DNA from: Proteles cristata cristata
Lineage: Eukaryota; Chordata; Mammalia; Carnivora; Hyaenidae
Direction: 5' to 3'
NCBI GenBank assembly: GCA_017311185.1
Contig: JAESUZ010001754.1
Location: forward strand, 186,001 to 250,000
DNA length: 64,000 nt
The translations under genes were made by a program, and so were the position numbers. The notes under the pieces were generated by a model. The model was given only the letters and a program-made list of their open reading frames with translations, was not told where the DNA came from and ran no database searches. Below, piece by piece: positions 12,807 through 25,045 of the stretch. How positions within the stretch are numbered: the first letter of the stretch is position 1; the number at the start of each line of letters is the position of its first letter.

Positions 12807-12830
12807 CCCTAACAAGTTCTGTACTTCTGC
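12650..12830. mobile_element. MER5A-like fragment with (TAAC)n
   Basis: GGTTCTCAAACTTAAGGAGG through ACCCCAGACTTTCTG matches the MER5A (hAT) pattern. It is followed at 12769-12807 by about ten TAAC units. Confidence 0.65.
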
Positions 12831-13459
12831 TGCTGCCTGTGCTGGTACCACTTCTATATAAAAAGCAGGCGATCGCTCTGAAAGCCTAGAGATGGGGGTG
12901 GGGGGTGGGGGGCGGGGGCTGATACAGAGCAGAGCCTCAGAAAGATGCGAAGTACAAACTTGACATTTTACAGGGATTTCATGACCCCCTGGTCACGTCT
13001 GGACAGAGGGGGCCCTGAAGGAAGAGCAGAGGGGGAATATGGGGCCAAGGTCAGGGGTCAGGATGCTGGGCTCTCTCCAGCGGCTGCTTCTGGGAATGTC
13101 AATGTCAATTCCTCCCAGTAAGTGCAGGGCGGCAAGTGCTTTTTTCTATGCCAGGCACTCTGCCCAGCGCCCCACACGAACTGTCTCACATAATCTTCTC
13201 CCACGGGTCAGCGAGGTAGGTTATTGATATCTCACATCACAGGTCAGGAACCTGTGGTGGACAGAATGACGGCCCCCGGAGGTGTCCACACTCGAAGCCT
13301 CAGGAGCTCTGAACATTATCTTACACGGCAAGAGGGACACTGTGGATGTGATGTTGATACAGATCTCTAGATGGGGACATTTTCTTGGATTATCCAAGCC
13401 AGCCTGAAGTAATCACTAAGGCCCTAATAACAGGGAGCTAGAAGGTCAATGTCTTCATC

Positions 13460-13830
13460 TAGTCAGGCTGCTATAGCCAAACACCAGATACTGAGTGGCT
13501 CATAAACAACAGCAATTTTTTCCCGCTCATAGTTCTGGCAGCTGGAAGTCTAAGGGCAAGGTGCTGGCACTTTCACTTTCTGCTGCGGTTCCTCTTCCTG
13601 ATTCACAATTGCCACTTTCTCTCTGTGTCCTCACCTGGCTGGAAGGGCGGGGCCCGGGAGCTCTCAGGAGCCTCTTTTATAAGGAGGCTGATCCCTTTCT
13701 TCACGAGGGCTCTGGCTTCATGACCTAAACACCACCTTGCAAAGGCCCCGCCTCCAAATACCATCTTCTTTGGGGGTTAGCAATGCCACGTATGATTTTG
13801 AGGGGGACAGAAATTTCAGACCACAGCAGT
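13460..13830 (+). mobile_element. Old interspersed repeat nested in the MLT1-like LTR
   Basis: Begins AGTCAGGCTGCTATAGCC and contains CTCTTTTATAAGGAGGCTGA and CAAAGGCCCCGCCTCCAAAT, a familiar mammalian repeat pattern whose class I cannot name with certainty. Confidence 0.55.
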
Positions 13831-13994
13831 CAGAGAGTCAGAGGCAGAGTGGAAGCAGAGATTGGAAGAATGAAGAGCGGGGCTGCCGAGGTGTGGGAAT
13901 GGCCTCCAGGAGCCTGAAAAGGCAAGGAAATTAATTCCCACTCAGAGCCTTCAGAAAGATTACCACTCCGTTGATGCTTTGATTTTAACTTTTC

Positions 13995-14190
13995 AAAAAA
14001 CGTTTATTTTTGAAAGAGAGAGAGAGGGAACAAACAGGGGAGGGGCAGAGACACAGAGGGACAGAGGATCCGAAGCAGGCTCAACGCCAACAGCCCCCCC
14101 TGTTTCATGCGGGGCTCGAACTCACGCACTGTGAGATCACGACCTGAGCCGAAGTCAGACGCTTAACCGACAGAGTCACCCAGGCGCCCC
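13995..14190 (-). mobile_element. Felid SINE nested in the MLT1-like LTR
   Basis: Complementary copy; the flanks TTTGATTTTAAC (before) and TTTGGATTTTAGC (after) are a slightly decayed target-site duplication. Confidence 0.88.
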
Positions 14191-14325
14191 CAACGTTTGG
14201 ATTTTAGCTCCGTCAGATTCATTTTGAACTTCTGACCTTCGTAAGCGCGAGATAACAAATTCGGCTTATTTTATGCCACTACATCTGTGGTCGTTTGTTA
14301 TGGGAGTCATAGAAAATTCATCCCG

Positions 14326-15570
14326 AAGCGGAGGCTCGGAAGGGGGCAGTGATAAGATGCAGATGTGGTCTTGCTGTCTACAGGAACTGTGCTCAGCCTC
14401 CTAACCGCGAGGTTGACTCAACAGCCAACTGGGGTCAGGAGCTGAAGACGCCAACGCCATTCTCTCCCCACCCCCCACCGTGAAGAAGAAATGACCCCAG
14501 GGATGAGCAGAGGGGAATTCTGCTGTTTTTAAATGCTGGAATTGTTACGGGAAAGTGGGAAGTTTGGGGCCAGGCACAGCGAAGAGCTTCCCTAGTACGG
14601 AACTCCAGTTGGTGAGAACTGGCTGCCTGGGGCTCTGTGTGGAGCAGCAAGGCCGAGCCCAGGCTCCCGGGTAAAGCGTGCTGCGGTCGATTGGTAATGC
14701 CTGACGTGGCCTTGACCTGGCTGAACAGCATTGTATGCTCATCTGGATTAGATGGGTTCCCTCAGGTTGGCCCTGGATCTGGTTCATCGTTTTATTCCTG
14801 AGTGCCCTGAAACAAAGCAAGCACTCACTCAATGTTTGAAGGAGGGAGGGAGAGAGGGAAGAAGGAGGGAGGGGAAGCGGGGAAAGAGGAATCTGTTTCC
14901 CGGAGGCCAGGATGAGGGCCAGTGGGTAGAATCCCAGGATGGAGAGCTTCCGATTCCCCTCCTTGTTCTGTTCATAGCAATCCCTTCATTTGCGGGTGGG
15001 GAGGGGGGGTCCACCCCTGCCTCGTTCCATCTGGTTATGGCAGGACTGCCCTTCGCAAGGTCCTGCCTCTCCTCTCCAGGGGCCAGGGCTGTGACTCAAG
15101 CCAGGCAACACAGTCTGAACCCCAATGAGAGACACTGGGGTAAGGGGGTGGGGGAGAGGGTGGCTGACGACCACATCCTGGAAAGGTGGGCCATGAACTC
15201 AACCGTGAAGAGGAAGTGGGCCAGAACCCTGGTGTGAGACTCCAGGGGCTGAGCTCAGATGCTCCTAACCTCAGAGTCATCTCTTTCAGGACCGTCAGCC
15301 AGAAAGCGCAGAAGTCTCCAGGCAAGAAGCACCCCCCGGAGATGAGGGCACCCAGCCTTTCCGCCATTGCAGAAGCTTGGCCAGTGTGTCCCAATGACTA
15401 CCTCCACCTCCATGTTCATTCTGCTTAGCTATTCAGAGTCAGTTTCTGTGACTTGAAACTGAAGAACCCCAGCCTCATACAGTCTCTAGAAGGAGGAGCC
15501 AGCTAAGAATCAGAGCTGTCTTGCTGGGGTAAGCCTCTTTACTTGGAGACTTGAGAAAAGAGAGGTTTAT
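14326..15570. other. Intergenic, no gene seen
   Basis: Unique sequence with a purine-rich tract at 14838-14890. Open frames are not recognisable as proteins. Confidence 0.5.
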
Positions 15571-15587
15571 GTTCCCTCAGATTCTTT

Positions 15588-15807
15588 TTTTTTTTTTTAA
15601 TTTTTAAAGTTATTTCTGAGAGAGAGAGAGACAGAGACAGTGTGATCAGGGGAGGGTCAGAGAGAGAGGGAGACACAAAATCTGAAGCAGGCTCCAGGCT
15701 CTGAGCTGTCAGCACAGAGCATGACGTGGGGCTCGAACCCACAAACCGTGAGATCATGACCTGAGCCGAAGTCGGACGCTTAACCGACTGAGCTACTCGG
15801 GCGCCCC
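15588..15807 (-). mobile_element. Felid SINE
   Basis: Complementary full-length copy. Its flanks GTTCCCTCAGATTCTT and GTTCCTCCAGATTCTT form a target-site duplication. Confidence 0.92.
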
Positions 15808-17690
15808 GTGTTCCTCCAGATTCTTGTGTTGAAGCCTGCATGGGATGGGCTGGAATGGGATTGGAGGTGGGGGGGGCCTTCGGGAGGTGAGCCCCCATGA
15901 TGGGGTTAGGGTCCCCCAAATAAGCAAGAGAGCACTAGTGAGGAGACGAGAAGACAACCGTGTGTAAACCAAGAAGAGGGCCTCACCAAGGCCCCAACGT
16001 TGCCTGCACCCTGACCTTGGATTTCCAGCTTCCCAGTCTGGGGAATTCTGCACAGCAGCCTCTGTGCTAAGACATGGCGGCTGGGAGGCCGTCTGGTGGA
16101 GGTGTTGTGGAGTCACTTGGGGAATGAACAGGAAGGAGGGTCCAGAGCCCTGGAGCCTCAGTGAGCGTGAGTTAGATTCCTTCCCTTCTGGCATGGAGCC
16201 TAACCAAGTCCCTTTGCTCCCTGAGCCTCGGGGAGGCCATGAATATTATTTATCTTATAGGGTCCCTGTGGGGCACGAAGAGATAACGTGGAGTCCCAGG
16301 CTTCTCTCTTCTCTGGGATGCTCATAGCATGTGGAGTGACACTAGATTAAGAGACCCCTGCGGCATTAAGTGAATGCCTGCAGGGCCACCCCGCAGGCCC
16401 CCAAGGCCACCCAGCAGGCCAGCAGGGGGCTGGGGCCTGAACCCCTCAAGGTCACCCAGCAGGCCAGCAGGGGACTGGGACTTGAACCCAGGCACTTTCC
16501 ATGGGGAGCCCCAGATCATACCCAGTACTCATGCTGCCTCCCCTAGGGAGAGGGGTCCGAATCCCTCCCACTGTAAGATCCCTTGATTGCAGAGACAGGG
16601 TGTGAGATCCTACGGGTCCAGTTAGAGAGGAGATGCCGACATGGAAAAGGAAAGTGAACTGAGAAGGCAAATCATGCGTTCCGGAGAGCCCAAGGAGCCA
16701 GCGAGCCTGGGGAGAGGAGGGCCCCTCTGCCTGGATTTCAGACCATATCCAATGTCTCCAGGAAGAAAGGACTAGAAGCCACCACCCTAATCCTGAGGCC
16801 CCCAGGGGAAGCGGCAAGTTCCTTGGAGAAGACAGGTTCCCACAGGCTTTAATCTCCCCTGTCACTGGTCCAGGCAGCTCAGGCTCTGGAGAGGAGGGGG
16901 AGAGGGTCTCGTATCTCATGACAGGGGAGGGAGGGCTCCCCTCCAACACACAGGGGAGAAGGCAGGCAGCTCGGGCTCAGGGCTGGATGGGCTCCGAGAC
17001 CTCCTCTGGTCCTGTCCCCTCATCATAGGGCAGCGCCTCGGCCGGAGCCCACGGAAGCGGGTGGCAGAGTCACAGCGAGGATGCAGGTCTCAGATAGGCC
17101 ATTTTCCCAACCCTCCGCCCTTCTGCAGACCCTGTACCTGCCACAGTGAAAAGAAAGAGCCCTGGAGTTGGAGCCAGGAGACCGAACCTCCAACACTCAT
17201 GCCGAGACCGCCCCCTGTGGAAACTGAGCTGAGTCCCCTCCCCTCTCGGGGCCTCGGTTTCCACAAAAATAAAACCAGGGGGGTTGGACTCCATCTCGAC
17301 GGTCTCCTCTGGCTCCGGTGTTCTGAGGGCCAAGGTCATGCGTTGGGGCCACAGCCCTGCCCCCAGCTTCCCCCCATCTCCCCCGAGGCCCCAGAGATCC
17401 CAGATGGAAGAGGAAAGTAGCCAGAAACTTGCATGGGGGTGGGGCTCTGGTCCTTGTATTCACCCTCTGCCGAGTCAGAGCGCCGCCCGCACACAAGGTG
17501 GTTGGCACAGCAAGAGAACAAAGGGGAGAACTGACCCCTGGTGCTGGCACCCAGGCCGGAGCGCAGGGGGGGCCTCAAGTACCCCCTTCTCCCTGCTCTC
17601 CCCCACCCCAGCCCCGGGCATCCAACGCCAGCCTGCAGGAGAACTGGATGCCAAGTGGAGACTTCTCTCTCTCTCTCTCTCTCTCTTTAA
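15808..17690. other. Intergenic; short tandem duplication and GC-rich unique sequence
   Basis: At 16408-16493 an approximately 43-bp unit (GGTCACCCAGCAGGCCAGCA core) occurs twice in tandem within MIR-like sequence. No gene is supported. A (CT)n run lies at 17664-17688. Confidence 0.5.
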
Positions 17691-17806
17691 AGTTTATTTT
17701 ATTTATTTTGAGAGAGAGAGAGAGACAGAGAGTGCATGAGTGGGGGAGGGGCAAAGAGAAAGGTGAGAGAGAGAATCCCAAGCAGGCTCCATGCTGTCAG
17801 CGCAGA
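17691..17806 (-). mobile_element. Truncated felid SINE
   Basis: Complementary tail and body only, lost after CATGCTGTCAGCGCAGA; the tRNA-like head is missing. Confidence 0.8.
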
Positions 17807-19726
17807 TGCAGCCACTACTAGACCCTTTGGAAAGACTCTTGGATCAATATTTTCCAAAGCGCAGGTGGCTCTTGAAATTAATTTGGTGTGTTATACTCAG
17901 AATTTCATAATGAGGAGGAGGATAAAAAAAAAGCAGAAGAGAAACATAGCAGAGAGTCTCGGGTGGTAAATGGTCTCGAGAAAAGCTTGTCTGAATTTTC
18001 TGCCTTGTGCCAGGTTGTGATGTTACGTGTGTCTTCCTGCTGGTCGCGGTCAGAAAACCTTGAAAAGCCACTGCCTCAGAGGATGCGCCCTTTGTTCTCC
18101 AGCTGGGGCAAGGCAGCTGGCACGGAAGGCCCTCCCTGTCTGCCGGGGCTCCCTGCTCACACACCCGACCAAAGGCTCCGGCCACACCCTGCTGGGGGCC
18201 GCACCCCAGCAACTGCACAGGGTCACGGTCACACCTCTCTGTCCTTCAGATTCTCTCTTCTTTCAGCCCTATACCCAATCCTGCTTTCACTCCAGGATGC
18301 CCTGTTGAAATGACACTTCCTCAGGCCATCGTCCCAAAGGGGGCCAGGCAGAAGGTCCCCTTCGTCGCTGGCTGGCCCCCAGTCTGCTGGAGCACAGCGC
18401 TCACCCTGTGTCAGTCATCTGCTCCTACATCAGGGGCGCGGCACACTCTGATTCAGTGCGTGAATGAAATCGTTCACTTAAAATGAATGAACGAATGATT
18501 GATGGCCGGTTGGATCTCTCTGGGGTGGGGGTCCTGGTGCGGAGGCTGGCTGCTTTAAGAGTCATCCAACAATTGCTGTGTACCTACCGGGCATCTCGCC
18601 CCCAAGCTACTGGGGACACTCGACCAACCAGAATAAGAAGGCTTCCCCTTGAGGAGCTCAGGGTCCCATGTAAGAGACAAGCATGTAAATTACCACCAAC
18701 AGGAGAAGAGCCCCAGATAAAGACATATGCAAGAGGACCCCACCTTGCTGGTACCGCTGTGTCATAACTCCCCCAGCCGCCAGTGAACGCCAGGAGAGAC
18801 GGCTGGACCATGCCTGCTGTGCACCTCACCACTGTGGAGCTCTCTTTCTGCTGTCGCATCCTAAATATTTACTTAATGAATATTCAGGAAGCTGCAAATG
18901 GCTCAAGTTGACCTTAGAGTAAAGTGAAGGAAGTGCTAGGAAAAGGCACTGAGCGGCCTGTGGGCCCCAGATCACGGAAGACACACCAGCCCTGCCTAGG
19001 TCTGGGTCTTTCTGCTGCAGGCACCGGGGAAGCCATGGAGGGGTTTCAGTGGTCTAGAAAATTCCTCTAGTCCTGGTGTGCGGGGTGGGTGCCTGTGGCC
19101 CAGGTGGGCAGCTGAGAAAGCAAATGCAGAACTAACCCAGGCGAGGAGACTTGAGTCTAGAGGCAGCAGGCTGGGGTGCACTGGCATGGGGGTCCGGAAG
19201 ACTGCGAGCTGCAGGTGTGCCCTGGGACACCAGTGAGCCAAGCTCTGAGATTCCAACTCCTGCCGCCCCACCATCCCCTTCTGGGGCACCGTGCCGTCCC
19301 CAGGCAGTTCCTGCCAACCTTCAGCCACAGCTAGCAAGCTCGAGAGTACTCCTTATACTCTTATTCTTCTTGTTAACAACCAGCTCCTATTTTAACACAT
19401 TTATTTATGAACCTTAGATGAGTATTTGAAGGATCTTTGCCCTTGTATTTCTGCACATTTTCACACTGAATACATTAAAGTGGATATTATGCCACTACCA
19501 TGTATGGAAAGTCAAGTGCCGTAAACAGTAATTCTAAACTCTCAATGGAAACGCTGAAATCACCAGAACGAAGTCACTTTATGAAATTTACCAGCTCCTA
19601 TCTCTGGCTCCGGGTCTTGGGCCTGTCTCTCCTTTGCTAAGGGGTATTAGGGACATTCTAACAAAAGGCATTCTCCTTGCACTGAACCAGGATTTAGGAA
19701 ATGTAAGAAATAAGTACCTCAGTCTT
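17807..19726. other. Intergenic, no gene seen
   Basis: Mostly unique sequence with no recognisable coding or RNA gene. Confidence 0.45.
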
Positions 19727-19938
19727 TTATTTTTTTAAGTTTATTTATTCATTTTGAGATAGAGCGTGTGTGAGCGGGGGAGGGGCGGGGGTGGTGGTGG
19801 AGAGAATTCCAAGCAGGCTTGGTGCTGTTCAGTGAAGACCCCTACGTAGGCGTGGCTCCCACAACCCATGAGATCATGACCTGAGCCGAAATCGAAATCG
19901 AGTCATTGGCTTACCCGACTGACCCACCCAGACGCCCT
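19727..19938 (-). mobile_element. Felid SINE, diverged
   Basis: Complementary copy with a widened G-rich body and the head end CCCACCCAGACGCCC. Confidence 0.85.
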
Positions 19939-20299
19939 AATACCTGCGTATTTCTAAAAACTGCTCCTATGCCCCCTCACCCTGGCAAACCAGACCAAGA
20001 CTGAGGCTGAACTTCCGGCGGTGTGGGTTTCCCATCTGAGAAGCAACCCTTCCGGGTTATCTGCAAACTGCTAACTTACATGAACACAGTTGATGTTCAT
20101 CCTAACCCCGAGGGAGGAGCCATTATAGCCCCATTTTCCAGATGTGAAAACCGAGGCACAGGAGAACTGCTTAACTCGCCCCCAGCCCAGAAGACCGGTA
20201 AGCACCCTAGTAAATGGAATCGGAGCCGTGTGGTTGCCGAGCCCTGGCTCTTCCTAAAGCCACACGAGGCAAGCTGACAGGGCGATTCACTGTAAAAGT

Positions 20300-20750
20300 T
20301 GAGTCGCAGGCACCGGGTGGGCTGGGGAGTCCCGAAGAGAGGCTCATTTTCCTCCCGCCCGCACCCCGGCTTGCGCGTGGCCCAGCGCTGGCTGGCCCCA
20401 CCGCCACTTTCCGGGCCCCACCACCCGTCTCGCTGCGCGGGGACTCGGATAAACGGACACAGCTGGATGGGAACCGCGCAGGTGCGCGGGCAGGGCGGGT
20501 TCGGGAGCGACGCTTCCGGGTAGGAAGACGCAGGGTGGCGCGGCCTTGGACCCTTGCCCCGGGCGGGCGGGCTCCCGCGCGGAGCGGGCGGACGCAGGTG
20601 ACGACAAGCGCCCCAGGCGGGAGCACCGAGCCACACTCGCCTTATAAGGGCAGGCTCGGCGCGGCGGGGCGGGGCGGGGCCGGGCGCGGCGGGGGCGGGG
20701 CGCCCATCCTGCTGGCCCCGCCCAGAGCCCCCGACTACCTCGGGGTAGAT
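20300..20750. promoter_or_regulatory. Orphan CpG island B with a perfect CArG box
   Basis: A strongly CpG-rich block with several GGGCGG boxes around 20660-20700. CCTTATAAGG at 20640-20649 is a perfect CC(A/T)6GG site for serum response factor, and its TTATAA core could also act as a TATA-like element. No coding gene is recognised nearby; a 228-codon frame through the island has low-complexity composition. A promoter or enhancer role is inferred from composition and motifs only. Confidence 0.6.
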
Positions 20751-21113
20751 TTTTCTTGCCTGGGCGAGGCCCCTCCAGTGATGCCCCCAGGTCCCCCGAG
20801 GCCCTTTGGGGTTTCCCCCTTCCCCCCCCTCCCCGCACCTCTCGGCTTAGACCGACTTGCCTTGTGGCTGTGGGCGGGTTTCTACCTTCTTCCACAGTAG
20901 GTACGTAGCTGGGGGAGAAGGGCCTTTAGTGACTGCCCTTTGGGGCACTCAGACGTTGCGGTCAAATGGTGGGTTGCCTAACTGGCCGTAAACAGTCTCT
21001 CTAACCCCAGGCTCAGCCCAGGACCTGGCTAAACATTAGCCATTGATCATCGGAAGTGTGTGGTTGACTGAGCCCTCCTTGGAGGAACAGACTTTAATAG
21101 GAAACGTCCAAGG

Positions 21114-21313
21114 GGCGTCTGGGTGGCTCAATCGGCTGTGTCGGACTCTTGGTTTTGGCTCCGGTCATGATCTTACGGTTAGTGAGTTCGAGTCCCTGGT
21201 GGGTCTCTGTGCTGGCATTGCAGAGTCGGCTTGAGATTCTCTGCCCCTCCCCGCGCTCTCTCGCCCTTAAAATAAATAAATAAATAAACTCTGAAAATTG
21301 AAAAAAAAAAAAG
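21114..21313 (+). mobile_element. Felid SINE
   Basis: Sense copy from GGGGCGTCTGGGTGGCTCAA to a (TAAA)n and poly(A) tail. Confidence 0.88.
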
Positions 21314-23333
21314 TGTGTAGCATAAGTCAGCCCAGAGGATGCTCGGCACATAGTAGCTGCTCATGACTATCTTCTGCGGAACAAATTCCTCTTACTGTGT
21401 TTTATTACCACTGTGTGTGCTCTGAGTTCATGAGGCCTGGGCGCTTCCTTTCCACCCTTGGGTATCCAGTGCCTGGCACATAGTAGGTGCTGGTTAGCCT
21501 TTGGCAGGAAATGAGTGAATAATAGGCAGCGGGAAGTAGGGGGAGGGAGAAGGAGATCCCTGGGGGGGGTGGGGGCGTACCGCTAACAGTGAGAAAATAA
21601 CTCCACAGCTGCTGTGGGGGTAACACCACATTCTACCTTTCCCTCCACAATCTTCTGGGAGCTTCACGAGAGAGATGTTGGGTGGCTCTTGACCTCATTT
21701 CCCAGCTAAACTTCCGAGGCATGCAGAGGGGAGGTGACTTAGCCACGGTTACCCAGTGAGTAGCAGAGTCCAGACATGGCCCGCTGTTAGCGCTCACATC
21801 CCGTGGCTGCTGGGAGGCACTTCCCAAAAGTCAGACTCCCAGCATAGGGGGGTGGAGGACAGGGCATCAGAAGGACACAGACGGGGGTGGGGTGGGGAGG
21901 AGGAGCCTAGGAGTTCAGATTGGAGATGGAGAAGGCCAGCCCACCCTCTAGGGCTCCTGCTCCTGGCAGGGGGGGTGGGGGGGCGGGGAGACAGGATGCT
22001 GACACACAGCAAGAGTCTGGTTAATGGACAGCTGGAGAAGGGAGGGACGCCTCAGTGGGGTTTCTGAGGACCCTGCTGATTTAGCCGCTCCTCCCCGGCC
22101 CCTACCTCCTCCCCTGGCCTGGCTTCCTCTCTAAAGCCTGGGGTGGAAACTGGTCTCTGGGGGCTTCTTGCCCCAAGGTTCTTGACATGGGGAGAGCAGA
22201 GTTCTGGGAAACGCAGCCTCCAGAGAGGAGGTAGCAGAGGCCAAGCACGCCCGAGTGATGAGGGCGGGACCCTGGGCCTCATGGGTGCAAACAGCTTCAT
22301 CTTCCCAGGCTGCCCCGGCCCCGCCTATCTCATCCTGCTGGGCGTCTGTCCAGAGAAGCCAGTTCCCTGCCTGGTCCCCAGAGTCCGTGGGGGCCGGCCG
22401 GGAGAGCCTCCGCTCCCTCCCTTTGCTGGGGAAGGGACCTGTTCTTGTGGCCTGAGCGCTGCAGCCCTGAAGTTGGCCTGGCTGTGCCTCAGTGGTCAAG
22501 GCCAAGTGCTGAGCAAATACCAGGCCCTCTGGGCAGCTGGTCCCACCGTGGCTGCTGTTCTGTGTAATCATTCCTGGGCCATGTGGAGTGCTGAGCTGGG
22601 CATACAAGCACAGGTAGGAGGTTAGGAGGGTGTTTCCTGGGTCCAGGGGCTGAGCAGGGGAAAGGGACCCTTGGGGACTATTTTCTGCCCCCATCACCTC
22701 CTTTAGAAATAATTGCTCCCCCTCAACCTCTCTGCCAGCCGCAGGAAAGCCCAGCCCCAGGCCTGGCAATGGGAACCTAGAGCCACGTCTGGATTCTTCT
22801 CTCTTCTTGCTTGCTGGTTGACCCCAGGCAAGGCTTCTGCCCTCTCTGGGCTTCCATTTACTTTTCCTCGTCCAGACCTGATGGCCTTCCTCCCTTCTCT
22901 CAACATCACTGGGCCCCCGTTAGATGGAAAAGCGAATATGGGAAAGAAAATGGGAATCATGAATATGCTTGTTTCATAGGAAGGGAGGGCACAGTGGCTC
23001 AGAGACTCAGAGTGATGCTCAAAGTCACACGGAAGGTGACAGAGGTGCCGGGGCCCAGCCAGGCCTCCTTGGTGCAGAGGGGGGGAAACTTGGCAATGGG
23101 GTCTGGGCCGTGGGATAAGGTTGGGGACCAGGCAAGAAACAGGGCCTGGCATAGAACCACTCCTTGGTAAGGTTATGTACTTCATTCATTCATTCATCCA
23201 CATTGCAGATTCCTGTGCTCCTCCTCTGTGCCTGGCCCCCTGGGAAGGGAGACATGGAAGGGACATAGAAGGGACATGGAAGACTCTCAAGGAAGAGGTG
23301 CATTAGAATGGGCTTGGAGAGGGCTCCGGTCAC
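21314..23333. other. Intergenic with L2/MIR traces
   Basis: An L2-like end at about 21420-21500 (CCAGTGCCTGGCACATAGTA) and MIR-like sequence at 22960-23060. The GC-rich unique part at 21840-22640 has long chance frames on both strands but no recognised protein. Confidence 0.5.
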
Positions 23334-23349
23334 AGGAAGGGCATTTTCT

Positions 23350-23699
23350 CTTTTTCTTTCTTCCTTTTATTTTATTTTTACTCTTTTTAGTGTTCATTTT
23401 TGAGAGAGAGTGTGAGCAGAGGAGGTGCAGAGAGAGAGGGAGACACAGAATCAGCAAGCAGGCTCTAGGCTCTGAGCTGTCAGCACAGAGCCCCACACGG
23501 GGCTCGAACTCAGGGACTGCGAGATCATGACCTGAGCTGAAGTCAAACGCTTAACTGACTGAGCCACCTGGCTGCCCCTTTTCTTTTTCCTTTTTTTTCA
23601 AGTAGGCTTCACACCCAGCGTGGTGCCCAGTATGGAGCCCAGAGCGGAGCCTACTTGATCCTGAGATCAAGACCGGAGTCGGAGGCTACCCAGGCACCC
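23350..23699 (-). mobile_element. Composite of two SINEs inside one target-site duplication
   Basis: A felid SINE (23385-23578) and an older short CAN-SINE form (23590-23699) lie in the same orientation. AGGAAGGGCATTTTCT occurs at 23334-23349 and 23700-23715, enclosing both. The younger element probably entered the poly(T) tail of the older one. Confidence 0.85.
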
Positions 23700-23715
23700 A
23701 GGAAGGGCATTTTCT

Positions 23716-23865
23716 TAAAGTCCAGGATCATCTGCATCCAAATTACTAGGGCTTTAAAAATGTACATTCCCAGGTCCCACCCCAGACCCAGGACCCATCC
23801 ACAGCCTGATTCTTACAGGAAGGACTGGAGTTCTCAGAAACGCCAGAATCAGGGGCCTGGAAGTT
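23716..23865 (+). mobile_element. MER5-like fragment
   Basis: Pattern ATTCCCAGGTCCCACCCCAG with flanking MER5A-like sequence; an old hAT-type DNA transposon remnant. Confidence 0.55.
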
Positions 23866-24614
23866 TCGTTATTATTATTATTGTTATTATTTTACTGGAA
23901 GTATAACTGACTGGTGCCAGAAACTTCCTAAGGCAGAGGTGGCGGGACAAAGAAGGAGCTGGAGGAGGGGCAGGTCTGCTGACATTCCTGCGGCTCGCCC
24001 TCCCCTCCCCCAAAGTAAACCAGCAGGTAGGAGATGTGGGTGCGTGGAGGGAACCCAGCTCAGGTTTCAGGCCTGGGGACCTGGCTTCCAGGCCCTCAGT
24101 GACAGCCACATGCTCCCTTTGCCCTGGGAGTCCCACATCTATAAAACTCAAAAGAAGAAAAAGCTCACTGTTCAAATTTGTTTGCTCCAGTCTCATAATA
24201 ATGGACGGAAATATTAACCGGAAAATACTCAAGTATCAGACAGTGGGGGAAAGGCTAATGATGTGACCTTAGCTGAGTGACTTCCCGGGGTCTGGGATGC
24301 CCGGGGAGGTCGTAGGGATGCAGTGATTGCTGCTCTGAGGTCCCGGCAAGGCTCTAGGAGGGTGAAGAGGGGGGTGCCCAGTCAGACTGTGGGGTCTACA
24401 TCCTGGCTCTGCTCCTTCCTGGCTGCGTGAGCTGGGGCCATAACTAAAGCCCTCTGTGCCTCAGTTTCCCTATTCACAAACCGCAGCTGATACCAGAACC
24501 CACCTCCTAGGGTTATGTGAGCATTGAAGGAGTTAATGTGGACAGTGCCACAGGAACTTCCGTGTTGTCTGTTATTGTTAAACTAGTTAAAATAATATTA
24601 GTTACAAACTCACC

Positions 24615-24960
24615 TGTTGTAGATCCAACCCCAGGACCTTAGAATGTGACTGTGTTTGGAGATGGGTCTTTACAGAGGTGATCAAATTAAAATGAGGCCG
24701 TTAAGGCAGGCCCTGGACCATTTGGACTGGCATCCTTGCAAGAAAGGGAAATTTGGACAAAGAGACATGAGGAATCTATGGGCATAAAGACCATGTGAGG
24801 ACACAGTGAGAAGGTGGCCACCTGCAAGCCCAGGAGAAGTAAAACCTGCCGACACCTTGATGTCGGCCTCCCAGCTTCCAGAACTGCGAGAAACACATTT
24901 CTGTTGTCTAATACCCACCAGTACTGGCACCTTGTCACGGCAGGCCCACCAACCAACGCA
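24615..24960 (+). mobile_element. MLT1-like LTR
   Basis: Collinear with the MLT1 pattern: TAGAATGTGACTGTGTTTGG, later CCTGCCGACACCTTGATGTC and CTTCCAGAACTGCGAGAAAC. Confidence 0.7.
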
Positions 24961-25045
24961 GCGTGCCTAGGAACCCTCAATAGGATGCTTACAACCCAGC
25001 CGTGTGCTCTATCGTTACATGTATGATCTCATGCTGCCTATCTCT

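Larger units (their letters stand above)
13250..14325 (+). mobile_element. MLT1-like LTR split by two later insertions
   Basis: MLT1-type sequence runs at 13250-13455, resumes at about 13835-13994 and ends at 14191-14325 (TTGTTATGGGAGTCATAGAA region). The first gap is filled by another old repeat (13460-13830, starting AGTCAGGCTGCTATAGCC). The second gap is filled by a SINE. The three pieces are collinear with one element. Confidence 0.7.

Noticed and set aside
20214..20900. 228-codon open frame through CpG island B
   Set aside because: Composition follows the CpG island (Pro, Arg, Ala, Gly runs) and the opposite strand is equally open. No protein family recognised.
22131..22769. 212-codon minus-strand frame
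   Set aside because: No domain, no splice context, and overlapping frames on the other strand.
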